Positions 56,245 to 64,000 of a stretch of DNA of 64,000 nt are shown here, piece by piece. The position numbers were made by a program, and so were the translations under genes. Numbering within the stretch: the first letter of the stretch is position 1; every line of letters begins with the position of its first letter. Under the pieces are notes generated by a model that had not been told where the DNA came from, made no database searches, and worked only from the letters and a program-made list of their open reading frames with translations. Origin of the DNA: Sulfitobacter sp. S190 (GTDB taxonomy: Bacteria > Pseudomonadota > Alphaproteobacteria > Rhodobacterales > Rhodobacteraceae); assembly GCF_025141935.1 (NCBI RefSeq), contig NZ_CP081120.1, positions 2,294,001 through 2,358,000 on the forward strand, given 5' to 3'.

Positions 56245-56433
56245 ACGTCTGTGATGGTAGGGTCCAATACCGCGGTGTCGGCGCGACCTCAAGAGCCAAT
56301 CTGCGAGAAAATGCGCGACCGGGGAAAACGGCGCGTGCCGGTGGGGTGTGGCGGGCCTCTTTTCCGGCGGGGGGGATTGAATTTGCCCGCCGCGATGGTC
56401 AGGTCAAGCGACGCCAAACACAAAGGATGCACC

Positions 56434-57114
56434 GTGACAGACACCGCAGCGCCGCAAGGCCCCGTTATTCAGGTCGACATCGTGTCGGACGTCATGTGCC
56501 CGTGGTGCATCATCGGATTTCGCCAGCTGGAACAGGCGCTTGCGCAGACCGGCACAGGCGCGCAGGTGCGGTGGCATCCGTTCGAGCTGAACCCGCAGAT
56601 GGCGCCGGAGGGTGAAAACCTGCGCGATCATATCGTGCGCAAATACGGGATCAGCGCCGCGGACAGCGCCCGCAATCGCGCGCAAATGGAGGCGTTGGGC
56701 ACATCGCTGGGTTTTGCGTTCAACTTTACCGACGACAGCCGCATCGTGAACAGTTTTGCCGCGCATCAGCTTCTCGATTGGGCGCTGGAGCATGGCCGGC
56801 AGCATCCGTTGAAGATGGCGTTGTTCGCGGCCCATTTCACCCAAGCGCGCGATGTGTCGGACCATGCGACGCTGGTTGATATTGCGGCGCAGGTCGGGCT
56901 GGACCGGGACGCCGCGCGCGGCGTGCTGGAGAGCGGATCACATGCCGCACAGGTGCGCGAGCGGCAGGGGTTCTGGACGGCGCAGGGCATTTCGGGCGTG
57001 CCCTCGATGATCTTTGGCGGCAAATACCTGTTGACCGGGGCGCAGGGCGCCGAGGGATACGCGCAGGTGCTGGCGCACGCGGTGGCGCAGGGCGATACCG
57101 TGACGGCAGGCTAG
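56434..57114 (+). CDS. DsbA-family (FrnE-type) thioredoxin-fold oxidoreductase
   Basis: The 226-residue product starts at a GTG (56434), six bases after AAAGGA. The active-site motif is DVMCPWCIIGFRQLE (CPWC). A helical insert domain (about residues 70-175) with HIVRKYGISAADSARN precedes the returning cis-Pro motif GISGVPSMIFGGKYLLTGAQ. There is no signal peptide, so unlike DsbA it acts in the cytoplasm, as FrnE proteins do. Its partner is unknown. It is 39 bases ahead of lipB. Confidence 0.9.
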   Translation: MTDTAAPQGPVIQVDIVSDVMCPWCIIGFRQLEQALAQTGTGAQVRWHPFELNPQMAPEGENLRDHIVRKYGISAADSARNRAQMEALGTSLGFAFNFTDDSRIVNSFAAHQLLDWALEHGRQHPLKMALFAAHFTQARDVSDHATLVDIAAQVGLDRDAARGVLESGSHAAQVRERQGFWTAQGISGVPSMIFGGKYLLTGAQGAEGYAQVLAHAVAQGDTVTAG

Positions 57115-57153
57115 GCCCTTTTCCTTTGTCGGGCAGGCGGGTACATCAACGCC

Positions 57154-57819
57154 ATGGTGGAATGGATCACATCGCACGGGTTGACCGATTACCGCCGCGC
57201 CGAGGCGTGGATGGAGACCCGCGCCGCGCAAATCGCGCAGGGCACGGCCGACGAATGCATCTGGCTGGTCGAGCATCCGCCCCTTTACACCGCCGGGACA
57301 TCCGCCAGACCCGCCGATCTGATTGACCCCGACCGGTTCGATGTCTTCGACACGAAACGCGGGGGGCAGTATACCTATCACGGGCCGGGGCAGCGGGTGG
57401 CGTATGTGCTGCTGGATGTGGGCGCGCGCGGGCGCGATGTGCGCAGGTTTGTGCAAGACCTCGAAGGATGGGTGATCGACACGCTGGCCCAGTTCGGCGT
57501 GACCGGTGAGATCCGCGAGGGGCGCGTGGGCGTCTGGGTCAGTCGGCCCGAAAAGCCGCGCAACGCGGCCGGTCATGTGGCCGAGGACAAGATTGCCGCG
57601 ATCGGTATCCGATTGCGTAAATGGATCAGTTTCCACGGCATTTCGATCAACGTGGAGCCGGATCTGTCGCATTTTGACGGGATCGTCCCCTGCGGCATTG
57701 CGCAACACGGTGTGACCAGTCTGGTCGATCTGGGGCTGCCGGTGACGATGGATGATCTGGACCTGGCGCTGCGCGAGAGTTTTGCCCGCCGGTTCGGACC
57801 GCGGCCCGCGCACGGCTGA
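57154..57819 (+). CDS. lipB: Octanoyl-[acyl-carrier-protein]:protein transferase LipB
   Basis: LipB moves octanoate from acyl carrier protein to lipoate-dependent enzymes. The 221-residue product has [20 protein letters not shown], the [18 protein letters not shown] motif, the catalytic Lys in [19 protein letters not shown] and the catalytic Cys in [13 protein letters not shown]. Length is normal. It follows the DsbA-like gene and ends next to a convergent two-component pair. Confidence 0.96.
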   Translation: MVEWITSHGLTDYRRAEAWMETRAAQIAQGTADECIWLVEHPPLYTAGTSARPADLIDPDRFDVFDTKRGGQYTYHGPGQRVAYVLLDVGARGRDVRRFVQDLEGWVIDTLAQFGVTGEIREGRVGVWVSRPEKPRNAAGHVAEDKIAAIGIRLRKWISFHGISINVEPDLSHFDGIVPCGIAQHGVTSLVDLGLPVTMDDLDLALRESFARRFGPRPAHG

Positions 57820-58251
57820 TCAGGCGGCATCGGCACCGCGCCCGTGCAGCCGCTGGTACTCGGCAATCACCTCGAGCAGTTTTTCGGTCCGCAGGGGTTT
57901 GTCCGAAAAGCTGTGGACGTGGGGATCGGCCTCGGCCCGGGCATGATCGGCGTGCAACAGCGATGTGGACAGCATCACGATGATCAGCTGTTCGCCCACC
58001 GGCAGACCCAGCTTTGCGTATTCCTCGAGAAATTCGAAACCGCCCATGCGCGGCATGTTGATGTCCAGAAATACGAGTTCCGGCAGGGCGCGCGCGGCGG
58101 CGAGATCGGATTTGATCAGTTCGAGCGCTTGCAGGCCGTCGGTGGCCACGTCGATATGCGCGGCCTTGCCCGATTTGCGGATGATGCGGGTGTGCATGAG
58201 GTTGGTGACGGCGTCGTCATCGACGAGCAGGATGCGGTTGATGGGGGTCAT
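57820..58251 (-). CDS. Single-domain response regulator (CheY/Rcp1-like)
   Basis: The 143-residue protein is a receiver domain only. It has the acidic pocket ILLVDDDAVTNLMH, the phospho-acceptor Asp in LVFLDINMPRMGGFEFLEEY, the Thr/Ser position VMLSTSLLHAD, and the Lys in SFSDKPLRTEKL. There is no DNA-binding output. The start at ATG 58251 follows AAGGAC and overlaps the kinase stop by four bases (ATGA). Such phytochrome-type partners relay phosphate or bind the kinase. Target unknown. Confidence 0.92.
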   Translation of the reverse strand: MTPINRILLVDDDAVTNLMHTRIIRKSGKAAHIDVATDGLQALELIKSDLAAARALPELVFLDINMPRMGGFEFLEEYAKLGLPVGEQLIIVMLSTSLLHADHARAEADPHVHSFSDKPLRTEKLLEVIAEYQRLHGRGADAA

Positions 58252-59456
58252 GGCTGTGTCCTTGCGCGGGGAATCGTGAGAGTGAAGGTGGCGCCCTGTC
58301 CCGGCGCGCCCTGTGCCTGCAGCGTGCCGCCGCGCCGCTGGACAAGCGTACGGGCGCAATAGAGCGCGACGCCCTGCCCCGGCGGATCGACGTGCAGGCG
58401 TTTGAAAAGCCCGAATAAATTTTCCTCGTCGCGCGGCAGGTCGATGCCGGTGCCGGTGTCCTGCACCGCGATGGCGAGTCCGTTTGCGGTGGCGTGGGCG
58501 CGGATGGTGATGGTCAACGGCCGCGTGGCATCGGCGTAGTCGCAGGCGTTTTGCAGCAGGCTGTGCAGGACGGCGCGCAGGTCGTCGGGATGAAAGCGCA
58601 CCCGAAGGCCCCGCTCCACCTGCAGGACGAGCCGCGCCCCCGCCGCGCGCAGCCGTGCCCGCATGCCCCACAGCGCCGCCGCGATGGCACCGCGCGGGTC
58701 GATCAGCGGATCGGGGGCGACCGGTTCGTCGCGGATTTGCGAGACATGCACGAGGCTCGCGATTTTTTCGTTGGCCTGCTCGGCGGCGCGGTTGAGCCAA
58801 TCGACAAGTTCGCGCACGTCCGGCGACAGATCGTCGGCACAATCCTGCAGCATCAGGCTCAGCCGCGCCAGATTGTTGACCGGCACCTTCAGATCATGGG
58901 TCGCCACGAAGGTAAGCTGGCGCAGTTCTTCGGCCTGTTCGGTCAATTGCGCGTGGGCGCTGGCCAGATCGAGACTGCTTTGCTTTTCGGCGGTGATGTC
59001 GGTGGCGCATCCGATGTGGCGCAGCACGTGCCCGTCTGTGCCCCGCTCGAAGATGCGGTCGACGGAGCGCAACCAGACGGTGCGCCCGTCCTTTGCACGG
59101 ATGCGGTAGTCGAGCCAGAGCGTGCCGTCGGCGTCGAGATCCTGCATCGCGCCGACATGGGCGATCAGTTTGGGCAAATCCTGCGGGTGGGTGATCTGCA
59201 GAAAGAGGGCATCGCCCATCGCGCGCAATTCGTCCGGATCGTAGCCGAGATACTGCCCCACGGAGCGGTTGGTGTATTCATTCGCCTGCGTCCGGTGATT
59301 GTAGACATAGATGAAGCCCGGCATCAGCTCGACGATACGTTCGACCGACCACGGCTGCAGCGCGGCGGCAGCGGCACTGTGCGCGGGGGCGGCGGTATCG
59401 TAGGGCAGATGGCGCAGGGGCACGGGCGGTCGACCTTTCGGGGTTATGGCCCCCAT
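58248..59456 (-). CDS. PAS-domain histidine kinase
   Basis: The 402-residue soluble kinase has a PAS domain (about residues 40-145; ELMPGFIYVYNHRTQANEY, then the PAC segment WLDYRIRAKDGRTVWLRSVD). A coiled linker precedes the dimerisation H-box FVATHDLKVPVNNLARL, and the ATPase has N-box LLQNACDYADA and G-box DTGTGIDLP. There is no membrane segment or HAMP, so the signal is cytoplasmic. The PAS motif is of the Tyr-containing fold but carries no obvious chromophore site. It is coupled to the downstream single-domain regulator. Confidence 0.93.
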   Translation of the reverse strand: MGAITPKGRPPVPLRHLPYDTAAPAHSAAAAALQPWSVERIVELMPGFIYVYNHRTQANEYTNRSVGQYLGYDPDELRAMGDALFLQITHPQDLPKLIAHVGAMQDLDADGTLWLDYRIRAKDGRTVWLRSVDRIFERGTDGHVLRHIGCATDITAEKQSSLDLASAHAQLTEQAEELRQLTFVATHDLKVPVNNLARLSLMLQDCADDLSPDVRELVDWLNRAAEQANEKIASLVHVSQIRDEPVAPDPLIDPRGAIAAALWGMRARLRAAGARLVLQVERGLRVRFHPDDLRAVLHSLLQNACDYADATRPLTITIRAHATANGLAIAVQDTGTGIDLPRDEENLFGLFKRLHVDPPGQGVALYCARTLVQRRGGTLQAQGAPGQGATFTLTIPRARTQP

Positions 59457-59555
59457 TCATGGCGCGCGGTTTGTAAGGATTCGCTTAACACCCGCCCCCC
59501 GACACAGCAGGGAATCATTAAAATCAGAGCGAGCTTGCCGCCTGCGCGGGTCGGC

Positions 59556-59587
59556 CGGGGCGCGATCACACGGGTATGATCGCCCCG
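59556..59587. promoter_or_regulatory. GC-rich inverted repeat upstream of ctaD
   Basis: Arms CGGGGCGCGATCA (59556-59568) and TGATCGCCCCG (59577-59587) pair with a 2-base bulge around an 8-base loop. It lies in the 289-bp gap between the divergent kinase gene and ctaD, 158 bases before the ctaD start. It could be a leader hairpin, an operator or an old terminator. Confidence 0.4.
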
Positions 59588-59745
59588 CGCGCCCGAAGAA
59601 GCGGCCGGGGGGTTGAAAATAACCCCACCTGCGACCATCGCGCCCATTGCTCTGTGCGGGACTTGGAATTAGAAGGTGCCAGAGCGCGCACCGCGTTTCG
59701 CCAACAGGCGTGGTGCGTTTTATGAATAATACTAGGAGGCACCGC

Positions 59746-61419
59746 ATGGCAGACGCAGCCATTCACGGGCACGACCATGAAGACGAGCGTGGATTCTTCA
59801 CGCGCTGGTTCATGTCCACAAACCACAAAGACATCGGTATCCTGTACCTGATCGTCTCCGCTTTTGTCGGGTTCATTTCTGTCGCCTTCACCGTTTACAT
59901 GCGGTTGGAGCTGATGGATCCCGGCGTCCAGTACATGTGTATGGAAGGCGCGCGCATGTTCGCCGACGCTTCGGCCACCTGTACGCCCAACGGCCACCTT
60001 TGGAACGTTCTGATCACCGGCCACGGCATCCTGATGATGTTCTTCGTGGTGATCCCTGCCCTGTTCGGGGGCTTCGGCAACTACTTCATGCCGTTGCAGA
60101 TCGGCGCGCCGGACATGGCGTTCCCGCGGATGAACAACCTGTCGTTCTGGCTGTATGTGGCCGGCACATCGCTGGCGATCTGTTCGGTTCTGCTGCCCGG
60201 TGGCAACGACCAGGCCGGATCGGGCGTTGGCTGGGTCCTGTATCCGCCGCTGAGCGTCAAGGAAGGCGGCATGTCGATGGATTTCGCGATCTTCGCGGTC
60301 CACGTCTCGGGTGCCTCTTCGATCCTTGGTGCGATCAACATGATCACCACCTTCCTGAACATGCGTGCCCCCGGCATGACCCTGTTCAAGGTGCCGCTGT
60401 TCAGCTGGTCGATCTTTGTCACAAGCTGGCTGATCCTGTTGTCGCTGCCGGTACTGGCGGGCGCGATCACCATGCTGCTGATGGACCGCAACTTCGGTTT
60501 CGCGTTCTTTGATCCTGCAGGCGGTGGCGATCCGGTACTGTACCAGCACATCCTGTGGTTCTTCGGTCACCCCGAAGTGTACATCATCATCCTGCCCGGT
60601 TTCGGCATCATCAGCCACATCATCGCGACCTTCTCGCGCAAGCCGATCTTTGGCTATCTGCCAATGGTCTGGGCGTTGATCGCGATCGGTGTTCTGGGCT
60701 TTGTCGTCTGGGCGCACCACATGTACACCGTCGGGATGAGCCTCAACCAGCAGGCCTATTTCATGCTGGCCACGATGGTCATCGCGGTGCCGACAGGGGT
60801 CAAGATCTTCTCGTGGATCGCGACCATGTGGGGCGGTTCGCTCGAGTTCAAGACACCCATGCTCTGGGCCTTCGGCTTCCTGTTCCTGTTCACCGTCGGC
60901 GGTGTGACCGGTATCGTGCTCAGCCAGGCGGCTGTGGACCGGTACTATCACGACACCTACTATGTCGTGGCGCACTTCCACTACGTGATGAGCCTTGGCG
61001 CGGTGTTCTGCATCTTTGCGGGTATCTACTTCTACCTGCCCAAGATGACGGGCCGTATGTATCCCGAATGGGCCGGCAAGCTGCACTTCTGGGCGATGTT
61101 CATCGGGGCCAACCTGACGTTCTTCCCGCAGCACTTCCTGGGCCGTCAGGGTATGCCACGCCGCTACATCGACTATCCCGACGCGTTCGCCTACTGGAAT
61201 GCATGGTCGAGCTGGGGCGCGTTCCTGTCCTTTGCATCGTTCCTGTTCTTCTTCGGGGTCATCGCCTACACCCTGACACGCGGCGCGCGCGTCACGGCGA
61301 ACAACCCGTGGAACGAATACGCCGATACGCTGGAATGGACCCTGCCATCGCCCCCACCGGAGCACACCTTCGAGCAGCTGCCGAAACGTGAGGACTGGGA
61401 CAAGGCGCCCGGCCACTAA
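59746..61419 (+). CDS. ctaD: Cytochrome c oxidase subunit I (aa3 type)
   Basis: This is the catalytic subunit of the terminal oxidase. The 557-residue product starts at ATG 59746, six bases after a perfect AGGAGG. Twelve helices are present. The haem a His is in [12 protein letters not shown]. CuB and the cross-linked Tyr lie in [15 protein letters not shown], whose Glu marks the A1 proton channel. The CuB His pair is [11 protein letters not shown], and the haem ligands are in [11 protein letters not shown]. Length matches alphaproteobacterial CtaD. Subunits II and III are not adjacent, which is usual when ctaD stands alone in this group. Confidence 0.97.
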   Translation: MADAAIHGHDHEDERGFFTRWFMSTNHKDIGILYLIVSAFVGFISVAFTVYMRLELMDPGVQYMCMEGARMFADASATCTPNGHLWNVLITGHGILMMFFVVIPALFGGFGNYFMPLQIGAPDMAFPRMNNLSFWLYVAGTSLAICSVLLPGGNDQAGSGVGWVLYPPLSVKEGGMSMDFAIFAVHVSGASSILGAINMITTFLNMRAPGMTLFKVPLFSWSIFVTSWLILLSLPVLAGAITMLLMDRNFGFAFFDPAGGGDPVLYQHILWFFGHPEVYIIILPGFGIISHIIATFSRKPIFGYLPMVWALIAIGVLGFVVWAHHMYTVGMSLNQQAYFMLATMVIAVPTGVKIFSWIATMWGGSLEFKTPMLWAFGFLFLFTVGGVTGIVLSQAAVDRYYHDTYYVVAHFHYVMSLGAVFCIFAGIYFYLPKMTGRMYPEWAGKLHFWAMFIGANLTFFPQHFLGRQGMPRRYIDYPDAFAYWNAWSSWGAFLSFASFLFFFGVIAYTLTRGARVTANNPWNEYADTLEWTLPSPPPEHTFEQLPKREDWDKAPGH

Positions 61420-61440
61420 GGCCAGCGACACAAGAACAGC

Positions 61441-61473
61441 AAGGGGCTCCGACGGCGGTCGGGGCCCCTTTTT
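61441..61473 (+). terminator. Intrinsic terminator of ctaD
   Basis: An 11-bp stem (GGGGCTCCGAC and GTCGGGGCCCC, one wobble) with a 4-base loop GGCG and five T follows the ctaD stop by 21 bases. Confidence 0.88.
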
Positions 61474-61561
61474 ACGTGCGCCCCCTTTTTGCGCGGCGGC
61501 ATTCTTACTTTTGCCGGGTTTGCACGGTAGCCTGCACGGGATTGCCACCGCCGGACACGCC

Positions 61562-62209
61562 ATGCTGACCACCCTCACCCTTGCCGCGATCCACGCGCCG
61601 CAGACTTTGGCGAGCCGGTATGCCCCGACGCCCGAGATGATCCTGAGTGCGCAGATTGTCGGGTTGGGCCTGCTGGCGGCATGCTTCGCCGCGATTACCT
61701 TCGGGGTCATGCCCTACTGGCTGCTGATCGCCCCACCCCCGCCCTATGCCCTGCTGACGGCGACGCCGGTCGGAGCGAGCATCGTGGGAATGGTGCTGCT
61801 GGCGCCTGCGATGTGGGCCGCGGCCGGGGGCCGGACAGACCGCGCGACCGAGATCGACCGCACGCTGGTGCAGGGGCTGGGGTTCACACTGGCGCTTGCC
61901 CCCGTCGGATCGCAGGCGCAGCAGGACTTTGGCGCGGGCGGGCCGGTGCCGGTGATCCTGGGCTGTGCGTCGCTGGTGGTGGTGGCGGTGCTGGTGCTGC
62001 GCACGCTGCGGAACTTGCGCCGCGCCCTGCGGCAGCCCGACCCGTGCAATGCACCGTTCACAGATTGTCGCATTGATCCGTGGGCCAGAGGCATTACAAC
62101 ACCCCCATGCCTTACGAGTGGACATCAGCCCCCCACAGCACCCCGCAGATCATGCGGTTGTGGCCCCATCAATCCCTGCCCGCGCGGGGCATGGCGGCCT
62201 TTGTGCTGA
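61562..62209 (+). CDS. Probable small membrane protein overlapping the DUF2244 gene
   Basis: The frame from ATG 61562 encodes 215 residues. Its first 160 look real: three hydrophobic helices (QIVGLGLLAACFAAITFG, SIVGMVLLAPAMWAAAG, VILGCASLVVVAVLVLRTL) separated by polar loops, then a basic end LRNLRRALRQ. The last 55 residues run out of phase into the DUF2244 gene by about 100 bases and look like noise (many Pro, Cys, Arg). The true gene may end early through a frameshift. I do not recognise a family. Confidence 0.45.
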   Translation: MLTTLTLAAIHAPQTLASRYAPTPEMILSAQIVGLGLLAACFAAITFGVMPYWLLIAPPPPYALLTATPVGASIVGMVLLAPAMWAAAGGRTDRATEIDRTLVQGLGFTLALAPVGSQAQQDFGAGGPVPVILGCASLVVVAVLVLRTLRNLRRALRQPDPCNAPFTDCRIDPWARGITTPPCLTSGHQPPTAPRRSCGCGPINPCPRGAWRPLC

Positions 62210-62589
62210 CGACCTTTACGCTGATCTGCATTCCTACGCTGCCGCTGCTTGGCTCGCCCATCCTGTGGGGGATGTTGCCGTTTACGATGGCTGCGGTGTG
62301 GGGCATCTATTTCGCGCTGCAACGCAACCACCGTGCCCGGCTGATCGAAGAGGAGCTGGTGCTGGACCGCGACATGGCGCGTCTGGTGCGCACCAACCCC
62401 AAGGGTGACACGCAGGAGTGGGACTGCGACCGGTACTGGACGCAGGTCACGAAATACGACGATGAAGGGCCGGTGCCGCATTACGTCACCCTGCGCGGGA
62501 AGGGCCGCGAGGTCGAGATCGGTGCGTTTCTCAGTGAGGAGGAGCGGATTGCGCTTTACGAAGACCTGCAGCGCGCGCTGAAGCGGTAG
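62107..62589 (+). CDS. DUF2244 membrane protein
   Basis: The 160-residue product begins MPYEWTSAPHSTPQIMRLWP, the usual family opening. Two membrane helices follow (FVLTTFTLICIPTLPLLG and ILWGMLPFTMAAVWGIYFAL), then a conserved cytoplasmic part with RNHRARLIEEELVLDRDMAR and IGAFLSEEERIALYEDLQ. The family's role is unknown. An in-frame GTG at 62080 is an alternative start. It is followed by a hairpin and convergent yqeY. Confidence 0.88.
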   Translation: MPYEWTSAPHSTPQIMRLWPHQSLPARGMAAFVLTTFTLICIPTLPLLGSPILWGMLPFTMAAVWGIYFALQRNHRARLIEEELVLDRDMARLVRTNPKGDTQEWDCDRYWTQVTKYDDEGPVPHYVTLRGKGREVEIGAFLSEEERIALYEDLQRALKR

Positions 62590-62605
62590 TGTCGTGGGGC
62601 ACGCG

Positions 62606-62626
62606 GCCCCCCGATGTGCGGGGGGC
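62606..62626. terminator. GC hairpin between convergent DUF2244 and YqeY genes
   Basis: Perfect 8-bp stem GCCCCCCG/CGGGGGGC with a 5-base loop lies midway in the 53-base gap. There is no U-tract. It probably acts on both transcripts. Confidence 0.5.
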
Positions 62627-62642
62627 TGCGGTTGTGGCGCGC

Positions 62643-63107
62643 TCAGGCCGAGAGCTGGTCCTTGACCATCGGGCCGACGCGGCCGAAATCCATGCGGCCG
62701 GTGTATTTCGACTTCAACACGCCCATGACCTTGCCCATATCGCGGATCGAGCTTGCGCCCGTTTCGGCAACGGCATCGGCCACGGCGGCCTTGGTTTCCG
62801 CCTCGTCCAGCTGGCGGGGCAGGAATTCTTCGATCACCTCGATCTCGGCCCGTTCGCTTTCGGCCAGATCAAGCCTGCCGCCCTCTTCGTAGGCGCGGGC
62901 GGATTCGACCCGTTGCTTGGCCATTTTGCCAAGGATCGCAAGCACATCGTCATTGCCGACGCCTTCGTCGTTGCCTTCGGCACGCGCGGCGATGTCCTTG
63001 TCCTTGATCGCGGCATTGACCAGCCGAAGGGTGGACAGCCGGCTGGCGTCCTTGTCTCTCATCGCCTGTTTCAGGGCGTCGTTGATACGGGTGCGCAGAT
63101 CCATCAT
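62643..63107 (-). CDS. GatB/YqeY domain protein
   Basis: The 154-residue helical protein begins MDLRTRINDALKQAMRDKDA and has STLRLVNAAIKDKDIAARAE, IEVIEEFLPRQLDEAETKAA and GKVMGVLKSKYTGRMDFGRV. That is the full YqeY pattern, related to the tRNA-binding end of the GatB amidotransferase subunit. It may bind tRNA; the activity is unknown. It is divergent from carA, as in other alphaproteobacteria. Confidence 0.94.
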   Translation of the reverse strand: MMDLRTRINDALKQAMRDKDASRLSTLRLVNAAIKDKDIAARAEGNDEGVGNDDVLAILGKMAKQRVESARAYEEGGRLDLAESERAEIEVIEEFLPRQLDEAETKAAVADAVAETGASSIRDMGKVMGVLKSKYTGRMDFGRVGPMVKDQLSA

Positions 63108-63318
63108 GGTCCTCTATGCAAACATCTGTTCGAGCCTGTGACCCTAGCGAAACTATTGCAATTCCGCAATGCTGGCGACACTGCGTAACCTGCTGGCAAA
63201 CATAGACTTTTCATTTAGGCGCCCCCATTGACGGCGGATGCCCCACACGGTAGTTTCCAGCCGTTTGCCGATCCATCCCCGCCCCGCGCCGCCGGGGTCT
63301 GCCAAAAAGGATACGCCC

Positions 63319-64000
63319 ATGGCCGCTGCTGCCCCCACACACCCGACTGCCTGTCTCGCGCTTGCGGATGGATCGCTGTTTTACGGGATGGGGTTCGGCG
63401 CGACCGGCCAGACCGTGGCAGAGATGTGTTTCAACACCGCGATGACCGGCTATCAGGAAATCATGACCGATCCGTCCTACGCAGGCCAGATCGTCACCTT
63501 TACCTTTCCGCATGTGGGCAACGTCGGCACCAACCCCGAAGACGACGAAACAGCCGATCCGGTTGCGGCGGGCATGGTGGTCAAATGGATGCCGACCGAC
63601 CCGAGCAACTGGCGCGCGGTCTCGCATCTGTCGGACTGGCTGGCCGCGCGGGGGCGTATCGCCATCGGCGGCATCGACACACGCCGCCTGACCCGTGCGA
63701 TCCGCCAGCAGGGCGCGCCCCACGCGGCGCTGGCCCACAACCCCGACGGGGTTTTTGATGTCGAGGCGCTGGTGGCGGCAGCGCGCGAATTTGCGGGGCT
63801 GGAAGGTATGGATCTGGCGAAGGACGTGACCTGTGCGCAGTCCTATCGCTGGAACGAGCAACGCTGGGCCTGGCCGGAAGGGTACACGCCGCAGGTCGAT
63901 GCCAAGCACAAGGTCGTGGCGATCGACTATGGCGCCAAGCGCAACATCCTGCGGTGTCTGGCATCTGCGGGGTGCGAGGTGACGGTGCTGCCCGCATCGG
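63319..64000 (+). CDS. carA: Carbamoyl-phosphate synthase small subunit, N-terminal part
   Basis: The open frame from ATG 63319 (eight bases after AAAAAGG) runs off the right edge with 227 codons and no stop. It begins with PTACLALADGSLFYGMGFGA and has EMCFNTAMTGYQEIMTDPSY, TFPHVGNVGTNPEDDE and IGGIDTRRLTRAIR. The start of the glutaminase domain, VVAIDYGAKRNILRCL, follows. The catalytic Cys and His lie beyond the window. CarA supplies ammonia from glutamine to CarB for arginine and pyrimidine synthesis. Confidence 0.97.
   Translation, partial: MAAAAPTHPTACLALADGSLFYGMGFGATGQTVAEMCFNTAMTGYQEIMTDPSYAGQIVTFTFPHVGNVGTNPEDDETADPVAAGMVVKWMPTDPSNWRAVSHLSDWLAARGRIAIGGIDTRRLTRAIRQQGAPHAALAHNPDGVFDVEALVAAAREFAGLEGMDLAKDVTCAQSYRWNEQRWAWPEGYTPQVDAKHKVVAIDYGAKRNILRCLASAGCEVTVLPAS

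Noticed and set aside
53484..56615. 1043-codon plus-strand frame opposite katG and crossing the tRNA
   Set aside because: It runs through a tRNA and opposite an intact KatG; it cannot be a gene.
59566..61710. 714-codon minus-strand frame opposite ctaD
   Set aside because: His/Arg/Gln-rich antisense of a conserved oxidase subunit, without a ribosome site.
1..64000. CRISPR arrays, insertion sequences, restriction or toxin-antitoxin modules
   Set aside because: I looked for direct-repeat spacing, transposase motifs and typical small paired genes and found none.

Overview
The window is a GC-rich stretch of alphaproteobacterial chromosome. Gene content and protein style point to the Roseobacter group of the Rhodobacteraceae: heterotetrameric sarcosine oxidase, a urease operon with a small extra gene between ureB and ureC, a TRAP transporter beside acetyl-CoA synthetase, CcmI, DUF1289, DUF2244, and an aa3-type cytochrome oxidase subunit I followed by a YqeY protein and carA. 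This assignment is from recognition, not from a database search. I see no insertion sequence, prophage, integrase or CRISPR array. It reads as ordinary, densely packed core and accessory chromosome with about 55 protein genes and one tRNA.

Layout. 1-4.0 kb: the end of a membrane protein, then yfgM-bamB-der on the minus strand (outer-membrane assembly and ribosome GTPase). 4.1-9.8 kb: an RND efflux pair (adaptor and an unusually long permease) behind a palindromic operator, then a DUF302 protein. 9.9-13.4 kb, minus: an Atm1-type ABC exporter and a LysM protein. 13.5-16.1 kb: a LOG-family enzyme, a host-attachment-type protein, iron superoxide dismutase and small proteins. 16.1-21.8 kb, minus: sarcosine oxidase soxBDAG, interrupted by a small membrane-protein gene with its own terminator. 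22.0-24.0 kb, plus: ccmI-ruvX-DUF1289.

24.0-27.0 kb, minus: a TauE-type exporter overlapping a probable 2-oxoglutarate/Fe(II) oxygenase, and dusA. 27.4-31.2 kb: a DevBCA-type exporter facing its probable TetR regulator across a perfect palindrome. 31.3-36.7 kb, minus: urease operon ureDAB-x-CEFG. 36.8-40.5 kb, minus: a YhaO/YhaN-like (SbcD/SbcC-like) nuclease and coiled-coil ATPase pair. 40.7-47.3 kb: an AI-2E family permease, a TRAP transporter (dctPQM) and divergent acs. 47.4-53.4 kb, minus: tamA-tamB, with tamB carrying a clear six-copy internal repeat. 53.7-57.8 kb: katG, tRNA-Leu(GAG), a DsbA/FrnE-type oxidoreductase and lipB. 57.8-59.5 kb, minus: a PAS histidine kinase and a single-domain response regulator. 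59.7-64.0 kb: ctaD, small membrane proteins, a YqeY protein, and carA running off the end.

Together the genes describe an aerobic marine-type heterotroph that handles methylated amines (sarcosine), urea, organic acids and acetate. It has several envelope-assembly and export systems and oxidative-stress defence (SodB, KatG). The least ordinary items are the TamB repeat array, the extra hydrophobic domain in the RND permease, the gene and terminator inside the sarcosine oxidase cluster, the two TetR-type palindromes (one without a local regulator), and two 380-bp gaps holding weak protein-like relics. I found no clearly new defence or mobile system.
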